DNA of 64,000 nt from contig CM055831.1 in assembly GCA_029582265.1 (NCBI GenBank), positions 25,000,682 through 25,064,681 on the forward strand, read 5' to 3'. The notes under the pieces are model-generated. The model saw nothing but the letters and a program-made list of their open reading frames with translations. It did not search any database and was not told where the DNA came from. This DNA comes from Zoroaster sp. YZ-2022 (taxonomy: Eukaryota; Echinodermata; Asteroidea; Forcipulatida; Zoroasteridae). This document shows positions 36,925-48,424 of the stretch, one piece after another. The position numbers and the translations under genes are program-made. Each line of letters starts with the position of its first letter. The stretch's first letter is position 1.

Positions 36925-37247
36925 TTTATATGGCCAATCAATTTCATCTGAAGAAAAGTCTAACCTTGTCCCCAGTGCTTTCGAGTAGTTTTCTGTAATA
37001 AGAAAGAGGTCGGCCGTGGGAAGGAGGCTGTCAATTTTTTCGACTGGTTCCGGTTGTCTCCAGCTAGCTTGCTCGCTCTACGGCGCGAGTCAAGTCACTA
37101 GACTACCACACCACGTTGTTTGAAATCTGGCGCTCTCAGTTTGAATTGGAGAACAGACACGAACGGACGTATTTGTCGATATTATCAATCTACAAACATC
37201 GAGCAAACAAGTCTACGAAAAACATCCTCACAGAAAGTAACTATTTG
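36925..37247 (+). other. Possible promoter and first exon
   Basis: GGCCAATCA (CCAAT-box type) at about 36931, a CpG-richer stretch 37005-37100, and a strong donor TTG|GTAAGTAC at 37247/37248. Exons at 39113-39233 and from 46673 could follow. No convincing coding frame; perhaps a noncoding transcript. Weak. Confidence 0.3.
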
Positions 37248-37451
37248 GTAAGTACTCATATTTCATTAGTTTTAAAAGTTAGGAAAAACTATGAATCGAA
37301 TTCAAAGAATTTGCATTCTCAGACATGTGAGAATGCGGTAGTCATTCGATCCAGTAGTGTATCGTGTTGGTGTTACTGATCTGAAAAAGAACACCTTTTA
37401 AAAACAAACTTATCATATCATGTTATATGACAAATTAATGAGATAACACTC

Positions 37452-37715
37452 ACTAAGCCTCAACGCAGATTAAAAAAGACCCACGACCTCTCCTACCAAC
37501 GACCGCAAACAAAGACCAAAACTCTTGAATTTAATTTTTTTCCATGGACTACTAAAATTTGGAACGATTTACCACACCATCTGCTCGATCAAACAAAGCT
37601 AACCAGCTTCAAAACCGAGCGAAATCACAACCCACAACTCAAACTAGTCGGTCAAGTCAACACTCTGTAGTGATGCGGTTTACCGCTTTTACGGAGTAAA
37701 CAATCCAGATCCAGA
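37452..37715 (+). pseudogene. LINE 3'-end remnant with ATCCAG tail
   Basis: Frame reads LRKTHDLSYQRP, then FPWTTKIWNDLPHHL and TSFKTERN, then a stop: the IWNDLP C-terminal signature of LINE reverse transcriptases. The tail is CCAGATCCAGATCC, a short 3' tandem repeat. Confidence 0.7.
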
Positions 37716-38700
37716 TCCAACACCAGCTCATTTTAACTTTACTGGACCCTGTATCTTGAAAATGTTGGCATTTAACTTGTGGGAAAGAATGTATCCAACT
37801 GCCACTTTTTAAGGGGTTTTGGAATTTCTTGCAACCACTATAAAGTATAATTATAAACCAGATTCTGTAGATTTATGGGGGTACAGAAAGCGAAAACTAT
37901 CTTTAAAATCCTCATCAGCGTAACCAGGCGCTAGCGATATTGCGCCTATGCATTTTCACACGTACTATTGGGCGCGTCAACGAACTTTCGGCGGGTCACA
38001 ACTTCGACAGAAAAAAAGGATATATGAAAAATAGCGCCACCATCGGCAGTTTGCGTGAATCTGCCTACTCACACCAAGTAATTTTCACATTACAATTCAA
38101 CTGTCTGATTATATTTGAATGACCTCTAAACAAAATTCCTTGTTAGACACTTTTGCCAACAACACACCTTCACATTTAGTTATTTTAAAATTTAAATTAA
38201 AATGTAAGAAATAAGCTTGAGAAAGTAATGTTTTTGAAATGTTCAATTTTGTGTTCTTTGGTTTTATCATCTTTATTCGTGAAACAAGATACAATTACAA
38301 AATGACAAATGAGCTCTTAATTCAAAGATGCAAACAGTTCCCAGAGTTCATTTGAAATGGAGATTGTTGGCAGGGAATGTTGGACCAGGAGACTTTGAAA
38401 TTTATTTAGACCAGATTTATTTATTTAGACCAAGAAGCACTTGAACCAACCAGTTTTCAAAAGTTTTAGCTCATGTTGAATCAAGTCTTGAGACAAATGT
38501 TACATAAAAACATGGGCAATTTTTCATATATTTTTCATGGACCAAAATGTTGCTGTATGGCAACATTTTGAAAATATGTAGTGTTCATATTTTGCGTTTA
38601 CTGAAATGCAAACACAAGACAGAATAATTTGTTAGTATGATTGGTACCTTTACCAATGCACATCAAGTAAGCTTTGGAATAACAATGTGGTAATTGACAA

Positions 38701-38952
38701 TTAACCCTCCTACTTTGTGGCAAGTAGCTATAGAGGTCAAAATCAGTCTACTGCCTGGTTTGACTGTCATTTTGACCACCCTAAACAATACAATACTTTT
38801 ACCAATCAAAAATTTTCAACTCATTTTGGCCTGTAAATGTACCTATTTTCCTTCCTCCATGCTACATAAGGTTTGACAGTGCACTAGATATACCTTGGCA
38901 AGTATATCAACATTTTGACAGATATTTACCCTTGCAGTCATAGGAGGCTTAA
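38701..38952. mobile_element. TTAA-flanked MITE (CCCTCCTACT type)
   Basis: TTAACCCTCCTACTTTGTGG start, TAGGAGGCTTAA end, interior like 5573-5861 (CTAGATATACCTTGGCAAGT). Confidence 0.75.
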
Positions 38953-39112
38953 TTACCTTCCATCCAGCTGGGACTGGATCATTTTAAGTTTGTCACAAGC
39001 CAGCTGGATGCGCACTGTGTGACAATTGTTTTTCTATTTGCCATGAAAATATTGTATTTTTTGGCTTGAAGTTGAATTTAAACAATATTGAAATTATTTT
39101 ATTTTTCTACAG

Positions 39113-39233
39113 ATCAACGTTGGAGTATGCTGCCCTCGTTCTGTGGCCAATGACCATGCTACCATCAGATGGTTCTGTAGCTCTACTGCGTTTGCAGGAT
39201 GTGTCAACTTGTCGAGGAATTTCTGTGAAACTG
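39113..39233 (+). other. Exon-like segment
   Basis: Bounded by tttttctacag and CTG|GTAAGT; 121 bases, clearly less AT-rich than its surroundings. Two forward frames are open: one Cys-rich (GVCCPRS ... WFCSSTAFAGC ... NFCETG), one ALVLWPMTMLPSDG. No family recognised. Joined to an exon starting at 46675 the Cys frame stops after about 30 further residues. Confidence 0.35.
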
Positions 39234-39791
39234 GTAAGTTTGAGATATTTTTTTATATTAATTAAAGGGAAGGTAATGTGGGACCATTTCATATGGAAGT
39301 TTTTTCAGAATAGGTGTTCACGTTGAGAAAAGAACAAAACGAAACAAAATTACAAATTTGTTTTTACTCAATTGTTGTTCAGTATGATTGCTACCTTTAC
39401 CAACTTCACATCAAGTTGGCTATAATATCGTAATTTTGTGTTCATGTCATGACCAATACTGTACCTTCCCTCTAAACGACTGTTCTGTTTAAGTCCATCA
39501 CGGACCATTTGCTCTATCCAGATGTGCAATTTGTACCAGTCGGCATATAAAGATGTTTCCGTTTTGCTTTTTCAACAAAAAACAACTAAATTTTGATAAT
39601 TTGACAACAAAATTAAGAGGGCATTTATTGGATCAAAGGGGTATAAAACCATGCAACTACTATCATGTTTAGAATTAATAGTTTTAAGAGTGGATATCCG
39701 GATACCCAACCGAAAATGTCGTTACCCGGCAACAACTTTTTAAAATACTGACTGAACATTTTAAGCCACACAAAAGGACTTATGGAAGTTG

Positions 39792-40103
39792 AGCTTGGGC
39801 GATAACACCGAATATCGCGATACCTTTTTATTCGATTACAATATCAAGATATCGGCAAATCGCGATTAACAAAAATCGCCATAAATTCCATGGAAACAAA
39901 ATTAGCAGTCTTTTCAGCTTTTGGAAGTGAGAAACTACCTCACCAGTACATACATGTACACGCTATGCAAATGAATTTGTGATGCTTGTACATACGTGTG
40001 GTTATCGGCTCTAAAGCAACCGTGCATAAATAAATAAAAAATAATAATCGCGATATGTTTGCCCATATATCGTGGGTGAACAAAATCGATATCGCCCAAG
40101 CTT
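39792..40103. mobile_element. TIR element (GCTTGGGCGATA ends)
   Basis: GAGCTTGGGCGATA at the left and TATCGCCCAAGCTT at the right; interior has ATATCGCGATA-type repeats. A fragment with CAAGATATCGGCAAATCGCG is at 9602-9625. Confidence 0.65.
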
Positions 40104-40524
40104 AATGGAAGTCTCCGATTGTTTGCTAACAAAATGAAGAAAACTTAGATAACGGCTTTAGAAGGAACATTTGCCGACATTTGTTTGAAACTTGTATTCG
40201 TAATGGTTATTTTATATATTTTTGGTGTATTTATGTGTTTTTACAAAATTGTTTACGGGTACCCGAAGAAAACGTACACTCCTAGTCTGGAGTAAAGACT
40301 TGACAAAAAACATTGATGCTTATTAACCCTTCTATTTTGAAAGTGTACATAATGTACGTCTTTTTCAATGGAACATTGCTATTTTACTTGAGGAAAGGAT
40401 AACAAATAATTGTCAGCCCCATCATAAATTCTTTAAAATAAGGAACTTTTTCCTGATAAACTGAGCTTCTGATTGATGTGAAATGATTTTATTTAAAAAA
40501 GAATGTGTTTTCCTTTTTATTTTT

Positions 40525-40712
40525 TTAACCCTCCTATAGGTTTAACACTCAAAGACACTCAAAATTTGTATGTCTCTCTTAACCCATTGACTTTGTGCAG
40601 TGCACTCAAGGAGGTCAAACCAAAACCAAGTACATACACAGCTCTGTGTGACTCTGACCTGTGGGTGCCCTGCTGACTGGGCCAAATTTCAGCCTGGGCA
40701 TAGGAGGGTTAA
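40525..40712. mobile_element. TTAA-flanked MITE (CCCTCCTA ends), distinct interior
   Basis: TTAACCCTCCTATAGG and CATAGGAGGGTTAA with TTAA at both borders; 180 bases of interior not shared with the other CCCTCC elements. Confidence 0.7.
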
Positions 40713-41742
40713 TGCATCATTTCTTTCTATTTATAAGGGAGTTATCTAAAACAATTTTAGGAAAAAGTAATGTTATCAAAGTTATCTAGAAATCTAAGGT
40801 ACTGTCACTTTAAGACAAGTTCATTAATTTCTAGTCGAATTGAGGAATGATTACTCTGAATACTAAAATAAGCAGAAACTTTGACATGTTGTTCATATCT
40901 TGATTCAAAGAAGTAACAAAAATAACTATTCGTAGAAGTAGTTTTTGCCAACATTATCAATGTTTGTGATTGTACTGTGGAATTTGGAAACGAGAACTTT
41001 CATGAATTCAAATTATTTTATTTATTTTTCTTTAAAATGAAAGAACCTTATGCAGGGTTTTCCCTTAACTTTTTTTTTCACTAGCCCGCATGTTTAAAAA
41101 AAATACTTTTAATCAAATCACTGTTTTTAGTAATTTAGGCATTTTGCATCAGAACGTGCATTATAAACAACAGTTGTCAGTTACCTTATTATTATGTGCA
41201 TATTTGTTTCTGAGGCTATACTAATGTTTCTTTAATTAATAACGGATTCTATTCTAATAACAGAGGAAAAGATCAGGCACATTAGTGTACAGTAATGCTT
41301 TTGCTTTAATTCTGAAATGAAGAAGGCTCACTTAGAGGGCGCCCTTCACGAGCTGACTCGCTTTTAATTCGTGCTCTGTTCATGTCAATTTTTATCCTGT
41401 TTTATTCGTTTTTTAACGAAACATCGTCCTCCTATCTGGAAATTTCTGGATAACTTAGCTTTACCAGACACTGCTGGACTGTTCATTTATGTTTTGTGGA
41501 GACTTCTCGGGGAGAAATCTGCTGTCACATCGGTGGATTTATTCTTCCAATTTTCCATCATGGCGGCGTAGATGTGTTATACATTAACACCGTGGGTTTT
41601 TCACTCACTCTGCAAGACGATGGCTTCATGAACATGTATGTACATTGTATTCATCTAACATTGATATTTATCCTGTACTTGTCAACTGCAAGCTGAGTTT
41701 TCACTCAATGAGCTGAAAAACAATTTTTAATATCAAAGTCCT

Positions 41743-43137
41743 GTGACCAGTGACAGTGTACGTGTGAGTTTCCATATCTACTCGACAAGTAATCTTCGAA
41801 GAAGACACTTAATAACTGGAGCTGTGCATGCCTTGTGCATTAATAAGATGAAGTTTCAACAGCTTTCATCTATATACTTGTTGGCATGTTTGCTAATCTT
41901 CCCTCTATCAACTTCATTGTTGGAATACCATGCCAGAAATCAAGATGAAGATATGTGTCTCCCCAGTGACTCGGTCTCCAAGATGGCTACCCTGTGTTGC
42001 CGTGTCCATAATCTACACACAAGACTAAAGATCAGGTATTCTCATAGACCGTCAGAATTCTATAGCAACTGTGTGGCCTCCTTTAATGTCTCACACCGAG
42101 TAATACTGTCTGGTGATGTGGAACTAAATCCAGGCCCTACACATGATTTATCCAGTACGACCTCCACGGCTTCGAGCTCAGGCCTTCAGAACAAGATCAT
42201 TTCTGCTGCCAACTCATCAACATCAAAGTCCACTATTACTGCTGTTCTGTTCAATGCGCGTAGCATTGTGAACAAGACGCTTCTTCTGCAAACTGAACTT
42301 GAAAGTAACAAACATGATCTGATATTTGTAACAGAGTCCTGGCTGGACAACACCATCTTGGATGGAGAACTGATCCCGGACACTGATTATAGTATTTTTC
42401 GTAATGATCGTAACAGGCATGGTGGTGGTGTTTTTATCATTGCAGCTAATCATTTATCTCCAGTCCGAAAGATCATTTTTGAACACGATAACCTAGAATT
42501 ACTCATGCTGGAAACTCGTACGAAACATGGTAAAAGCTTGTTTGGTTGTTTATATAGACCTCCTAGTGCTTCGGTTACATTTTTTGATGATTATCAAATG
42601 GTGCTTGAAAAAATCTTGCCCTTTTCTCATCAATATCTGGCCATTACTATAGTGGGTGATTTTAACATTAACGCCCAGCAATCTAATGTCTCCTCAATGT
42701 CACCTTCAGCACAACGTTTAAGCTCTCTTTCAGACATTCTTAACATGGAGCAATTGGTGAATTTTTACACCCGTGAGAGCTCTACCAGTCCAGTGGGCTC
42801 AATAATTGACTTGTTGTTCACAAATAGACCTGATTTATTTTCTAATGTTGAAGTTTATCCAGGTTTGGGAACCAGTGATCACAACGGTGTATCTTTCAAT
42901 ATGCTCACCTCTTATGATTATAAAACTATGAACCGGTTTTTTTATCAGTACAATAAAGCCGACATTAATATTTTATGCAACACTCTCAGCATGGTTCCTT
43001 GGGATACTTGTTTCTTATCGGATGGTAACATCAATGAGGTCTGGGAAAATTTCAAGGATCTTTTGTTTGCTGCTATCAAAGATGTCGTTCCTATTGCCAA
43101 GCATAGCGGTGAAAAAACACCCATGGATCACTGCTGA
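41743..43137 (+). CDS. LINE protein, 2A-like plus APE endonuclease part
   Basis: 464 codons open before a frameshift. A better start is the Met at 41848 (residue 36), followed by a hydrophobic segment (about residues 41-60). A 2A-like motif SGDVELNPGP sits at residues 123-132 (DVELNPGP at 42115-42138). The apurinic-type endonuclease follows with its expected residues: FNARS (N171), TESW (E198), LYRPP (Y271), GDFN (D306, N308), IID (D356) and SDH (378-380). This nuclease nicks target DNA to prime reverse transcription. All catalytic positions look intact. Confidence 0.88.
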   Translation: MTSDSVRVSFHIYSTSNLRRRHLITGAVHALCINKMKFQQLSSIYLLACLLIFPLSTSLLEYHARNQDEDMCLPSDSVSKMATLCCRVHNLHTRLKIRYSHRPSEFYSNCVASFNVSHRVILSGDVELNPGPTHDLSSTTSTASSSGLQNKIISAANSSTSKSTITAVLFNARSIVNKTLLLQTELESNKHDLIFVTESWLDNTILDGELIPDTDYSIFRNDRNRHGGGVFIIAANHLSPVRKIIFEHDNLELLMLETRTKHGKSLFGCLYRPPSASVTFFDDYQMVLEKILPFSHQYLAITIVGDFNINAQQSNVSSMSPSAQRLSSLSDILNMEQLVNFYTRESSTSPVGSIIDLLFTNRPDLFSNVEVYPGLGTSDHNGVSFNMLTSYDYKTMNRFFYQYNKADINILCNTLSMVPWDTCFLSDGNINEVWENFKDLLFAAIKDVVPIAKHSGEKTPMDHC

Positions 43138-45052
43138 GATTGTTGCTCGTTCAAAAAAGAAAAACAGGGCCTATAGAGCAGCTAGGCGTAATTCTAATAA
43201 CCCTAGAATGTGGGCCAACTACAAAAGACTTGAATGATGTTAAATTTCTTACTCGTCAGTCCTATTGCAGTTACGTTCACGATCTGGCTTTGAATTGTTC
43301 CTCCAATCCTAAGCGTTTCTGGTCATTTGTTGGTAGCCAACGGCGTCAAAGTACCATTACCAGTTTCGAGACAGAAGACGGCATTACAGATGACCCGATT
43401 CGTATTGCTCATAATTTTAATAGTCTCTTTCAGAGCAACTTCACCAATAACTCGGATGAATCTGGACATATTTTGTGCGACCATGGAATTGACGGTAATT
43501 TCCGTTTTAATGGATTTTCGACTAACCCGCTTGAAGTTAAAAAGCTTCTTTTAGAACTTAACATGTATAAATCAGCAGGCCCAGATAATGTATCACCAAT
43601 GCTTCTTAAATTAGCTGCTGATAGTCTAGCCCAGCCTCTTACCAGATTATTTAATTTATCTCTTGAAACTGGATCTGTCCCTACAGACTGGAAATCAGCT
43701 AATGTTGTCCCTTTGTTTAAGACTGGTGACCCTCATGTTATGTTGAACTACAGACCAATCTCTCTTTGTTCAGTCGTTGGTAAAATCCTGGAAAAAATAG
43801 TCTCTACTCAACTTGTTAATCACATGTATAGAGGGGTATAATCTCACATTGTCAACATGGTTTTTTGCGAAACGTTCGTGTGTCACACAACTGACTTCGC
43901 TTTTTGATAATTGGGCAGGTATTTTGGACACCCCAAAACCTCCGCGTATTGACGCAATCTTTTAGACTGGTCTAAAGCCTTCGACCGTGTGAGTCACCAT
44001 GTTCTTATGCAAAAACTGCATAAATATGGCGTTTGTGGTCCAATGCTGGAGTGGTTTCGGTCTTATCTCAGCAATAGGTCTCAACGGGTTCAATTTAGGG
44101 GTTCAGTTTCTGATTGGGCTGCAGTGCATTCTGGTGTGCCACAGGGGTCAGTCCTCGCACCTTTATTATTCAATATTTTTGTTTTTGATCTTCCTTTCTG
44201 TGTGCAATCAAATCTGAGACAGTATGCGGATGATACTGTGCTGTATAGGGTTATCAGAAACCGGGATGACGAGTTGGCACTCCAGAATGACCTGCAGCAC
44301 ATAGGGACTTGGTGTGAATTAAATCATATGATGCTGAACTCAAAGAAATGTAAACTTATGACTGTTACTCGCTCTAGAAATCCTCCTAAACCTATTTATA
44401 ACATCGGTTCTCAAATACTACAAAATGTTGACAGCTATAAGTATCTTGGTCTCATCATATCGAGGGATTTAAGTTGGAAACAACACATAAACAGTATTGC
44501 CTCCAAAGCTACTCGGCTCAATGGTTTCTTGGGGAGGGTAATTAAATCTAGAAACACTAAAATTCTTACTACATTATACTGTTCTATAAGTAGGCCTTTA
44601 CTAGAGTATGCAGCACCTGTATGGTGCCCTGCTTTATCTACCCAGCAGGACACATTGGAAAGGGTTCAGAGGCGATTTACTCGTTTTTGTCTAGGCTTAC
44701 CTAGAAGGGCTTTGTTTAACTCTGACAGGGAAATGTGCTATACAGACCGCTGCTTTCAATTGGGCCTCCCATTGTTAAATAACAGGATTCATTTTCTTGC
44801 CATTTTGTTTGTTGTTAAATGCTTACACAACAAGTTTGATTTACCTATTGATAACATAGTTGTTGTTAACCCCAAAGGGCGAGGACAAATGCAGCGCATC
44901 ACTCTCTTTTTAACCGTTTTCCCAGGCTGTGGGATGCTTTGCCCTCGGAAGTCAAAGATGCCATTATTTTTAGCCTTAGCTCATTTACTAAATTACTCAG
45001 AGATCATTTGCTGGTGCCAGGTTCAGGGGTAGCTATGACAGAAATTAAATAA
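43110..45052 (+). pseudogene. LINE reverse transcriptase, frameshifted
   Basis: Continues the LINE protein across several frame changes: near 43115, 43230, 43850-43965 and 44895. Landmarks: KSAGPDNVSP and LNYRPISL (fingers), DWSKAFDR (first catalytic Asp, about 43964-43987), SGVPQGSVLAP, YADD (44223-44234), LEYAAPVW, and a last frame with FNRFPRLWDALPSEV ending at TAA 45050-45052. Reverse transcriptase for target-primed retrotransposition. Catalytic motifs are retained but the reading frame is broken, so this copy should be dead. Confidence 0.88.
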
Positions 45053-45055
45053 CTT

Positions 45056-45059
45056 TTTA

Positions 45060-45090
<31 letters not shown>

Positions 45091-45130
45091 GGATTTTTGT
45101 TTAGTACTTTTATATATATATATATATCAC
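45056..45130. repeat. (TA)n microsatellite in LINE 3' UTR
   Basis: Two TA runs (about 45057-45080 and 45111-45126) separated by a T-rich linker. Confidence 0.9.
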
Positions 45131-45413
45131 ATTTCTATCTCTTTTTTTTATAGTGCAATTTTAATTGTCTTCTTTTGTGGTTTTATGTATTGTCTAATGG
45201 CAGTCGGAAAACAACTCGATAGTAATTAAGTTTACTTTTTTGTAATCCTTCAGGTGTGCCATTTGTCCTGTCTTTAAAATGTTTATTGTCTAATCAATTT
45301 GTGTATATTTATTAATTCTTGCCTCTTGTTTAATATGTATTTGATATATAATGTCTGTATTTTAATGTTTTTACCTGAGAAATTAATAAATGAAATGAAA
45401 TGAAATTTCATGT

Positions 45414-46672
45414 TATTTCTAACCAACTGAACACAGCAATAATGAAAACATTTAAAAAAAATCAGGGCAATGATAAAAAAACGTAAAGGGCACCAAGGCA
45501 ATCTTTAAAAAAATTTTTTTTTTTTTTTAAATGAAAAATTAACACTCCAATTCAGCACATGCCAATGCAATATGACTAAAGTTTCCTTTATCTGTCTCCG
45601 TTTGGGTTTTATTACATGTATAGGCCTACATGAAAACAGTATTGCAACACTTACAGTTTATGTCACCAATTAAAAATAAATAAAAAACACAATATTAACC
45701 CGAAAAAAAACATAAAGTTTTATGCATTTGGATGTGGCAGTATTCAGTTCATTCTTTTTTTAAATTTTATTTGCTTGTCGGCCCTTTGACAGCATGTTGA
45801 CGACCACCAAATTTGCCAAAAGCCCTGGCCAAGTACAGTATGTACGGTACAGCGACACGACGATCGCGAATATTGATGCGTACGTCGATGCTATATCCGA
45901 TGCACACGCTATGCATGTCTAGTCTATGTACAGTCTCGGCATGTATTATTTAGGTTGCATGCGCGCGCCCCCATGCTATTTTTAGCTGGTACCCGTGAAT
46001 GCCTGGCGTAGTGTTTATGTTGTGGGTACTGTTGACACCAACCAAAGGCCAAGTTCGTATAACAACCAAGCGGCCGATATTGCCTGGTAACCGCTATATC
46101 ATTTTGGTCATGAGTACCAGGTAATTTTGACTATTTTGTTCCCACATGGTCGTTGTGTGAACTTGGTCTTAGCAGCGCAGCCACGCAATCGAGCGATGTA
46201 TTTTTTCCGTGAGAATGTACATAGTAAATACTATGTGTAAATAGTGGGCACAACGGCAATGCAGGGAAAAAGCACAGCAACTCGTTTTTAAAGGGCAGAG
46301 GGCATTGACGACAATTGCCGTCGTGTAATTTCAGGGCTGATATAGGCCAATTGGTGACAATATTTTGACTCGCCCAGCGGGCTACTGAAGGAAGGGTTTT
46401 GACTCGCCCGCCGCCACTCGCCGAATGTTTAAAATATAGAATTACCATTGCTTTTCCTGACTCTTGTTAAAATTTCAAATTGAAAAACTTAATCTATGAT
46501 GTATGTCAAAATTTCATCAATGTGATTGAGTCAAATTACTACAAATGTTTTGTTGGGATGCCATACAAAGTTAATCAGCATTTTGGCAATATCTGAAGGA
46601 AGGATTATCAGAAAATAAATGATTGCATTAATGTTTTTCTTAAATGAGTTTGTTTGTTTTTTCCCCTGTATA
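45414..46672. other. No gene recognised
   Basis: Noncoding DNA with a T-run (about 45511-45528) and a GC-richer stretch around 45835-46060 and 46370-46425. No open frame with similarity. Confidence 0.4.
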
Positions 46673-46674
46673 GG

Positions 46675-46868
46675 GATGCTTGCAATCACCGCAAGAACAG
46701 GACTGGACTCTCACTTCGACCTATACTGCATGCAGAACTCCTGTAGCGTCTGACAGGTCGTCCCTTGCCACCTCCAATTCCTACTGTGAGCAACCTAAGT
46801 CTATGCTTCATTTTGCAAAATTTTCTGAATTGGAACTAATCAATGCAGCTCTTTTAAGGTTTTGTTTT
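46675..46868 (+). other. Exon-like segment after CCCCTGTATAG
   Basis: Pyrimidine-rich acceptor ends about 46674. The sequence that follows is less AT-rich for about 125 bases. It could be the next exon after 39113-39233: one frame stops at TGA about 46751, another remains open to 46868. No recognised domain. Confidence 0.3.
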
Positions 46869-47059
46869 TAATTCATGGTATAATACTGATTTGTAGGTCA
46901 TGTTTAAAACTGGGTGTCCTACACATGTATATAGCACAAAAAGCAGCTGGCTGATATCTTCACATAATTACCAATGATATGTCTTCCTAAAAAGTTAATA
47001 TTGACAACAGTTTTTTTTTCATATTCGTCATTATGAATAATAAAAACATCGCGTAGAAT

Positions 47060-47710
47060 TTAAGAAAGAGAACTCTTTCCTAAATACTACAAACATGAAG
47101 TACTTTTTAGATAATTATTCCATAATATTGTAGAAAGTTATTATCTTATGTGTACAGTATAAATGTTATTTACTTGGTATGTTCCCCTCATCCACAAAAC
47201 ATAATGTAAAGAAGTTTGTGTTTTGAAAAAAATTCATATTGAATCTTATGTTTTTAATTTATGGTATACCGATTTATAGAAGTTATTTAAATCTGGGTGT
47301 CGTATATCACAAAGTGGCTGGCTACCCCCAGGTGAACTTAAGAAAGAGAACTCTTTCCTAAATTCACATAATTACCATTGATAAACATGTTATGATGCAT
47401 ATGTAGCAAAACTGGAAGTAACATATGGAATTTAAGAAAGAGAACTCTTTCCTAAATGCTATTCTCTTAAACAGTTTCAGGTAGTCTGTCTTGAGAGAAA
47501 AACATGAAGTTCTTTTGTACCCCTATACCCAAAAGAATGATAATTTAAGGAAGTTTTGAAAAAATTATAAATGGTTTATTTTATATGAAAGTATTAACTT
47601 GAAGGTAAATGCACATCTTGTTTTTAAATGCTGTCTTTCTCTTGTTGAAAAATTTGCAGAACTGCTACGTAATTTTCAACTTTGTGAAAGAGCACTCTTT
47701 CCTAATTCAC
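47060..47710. repeat. Dispersed GAAAGAG...CTCTTTC palindromes
   Basis: AAGAAAGAGAACTCTTTCCTAA appears at about 47063, 47339 and 47431, with a variant GAAAGAGCACTCTTTCCTAA at about 47687. The surrounding blocks are loosely repeated, suggesting an old tandem array with a unit of about 90-300 bases. Confidence 0.6.
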
Positions 47711-48080
47711 CTTAAAAGTTTCAGGTAGAGTCCATCTTGAGAAAAACATTTAACAATTTTGTTTGGAGAGATCATTTTAAGAAGTATGTTTTGGAAATTT
47801 TGACAAGTGTACATTTTATTTACGTTACATGCCTTTTCTCTTGTAAGATTATATTTTTATATGAAAAGTAAATATGAAGGTAAATCCACTGTTTAGTTTG
47901 CAAAACTGGTACATAATTTTTAGCTTTGTGATGAGCAATCTTCACCAATTCTACTAGGAGAGATCACTTTAAATATTTGTTTTCTCTTGTAAGATTGTAT
48001 TAAGTCCACATTACTTTTAACTGAAAATGTTGATTTAAATTGTTATATGATGCTTTTAATTTCAGCTATGTAAAAATTTT

Positions 48081-48148
48081 GCGGGTGACATACACTCCCT
48101 GTACGAATCAAGTAAAATTGATTTGTACAGGGAGTGTATGTCACCCGC
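48081..48148. ncRNA. Hairpin with 31-bp arms and 6-base loop
   Basis: Left arm 48081-48111 (GCGGGTGACATACACTCCCT...), loop GTAAAA, right arm 48118-48148. The only non-Watson-Crick position is a G/T that becomes a G-U wobble in RNA if the plus strand is transcribed. Size is like a pre-miRNA, but perfect pairing also fits a recent MITE-like or fold-back duplication. No transcript evidence, so the RNA call is tentative. Confidence 0.35.
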
Positions 48149-48424
48149 GCATGGAAAGGGCTACGGCCGCAGAACCTATCGACAAAACGTGTACAAAATC
48201 CCATTGCCTTTTTAGTAGTGTTTGTGTACAAAATCCCTATCTCTTTTTCGTACTCAGTCAAGAAGGAATAAAACATTTCTTTATACAGTTGAGTTGCTTT
48301 GTTACTCTGTCTTTTATTTAACCATTGTCTTGTATATAATAAAAGAACATTGCATTTAATACAATAGATAGAAAGTAAGCTACTAAACAATAAGAGTTAA
48401 TATAATAGAAAGTAAATATAATAG

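Larger units (their letters stand above)
41340..45413 (+). mobile_element. CR1/L2-like LINE, nearly full length
   Basis: Contains a single long protein region (41743-45052) followed by a (TA)n-rich 3' UTR and a terminal run of TGAAA repeats (about 45388-45409), the short tandem 3' end typical of CR1/L2-type LINEs. The 5' border is uncertain: sequence from about 41340 could be its 5' UTR. Both enzymatic domains are present in order, so truncation is small. It lies between the exon-like segments at 39.1 and 46.7 kb. Confidence 0.85.

Noticed and set aside
42186..42453. Antisense open frames within the LINE
   Set aside because: Shadows of the endonuclease coding sequence.
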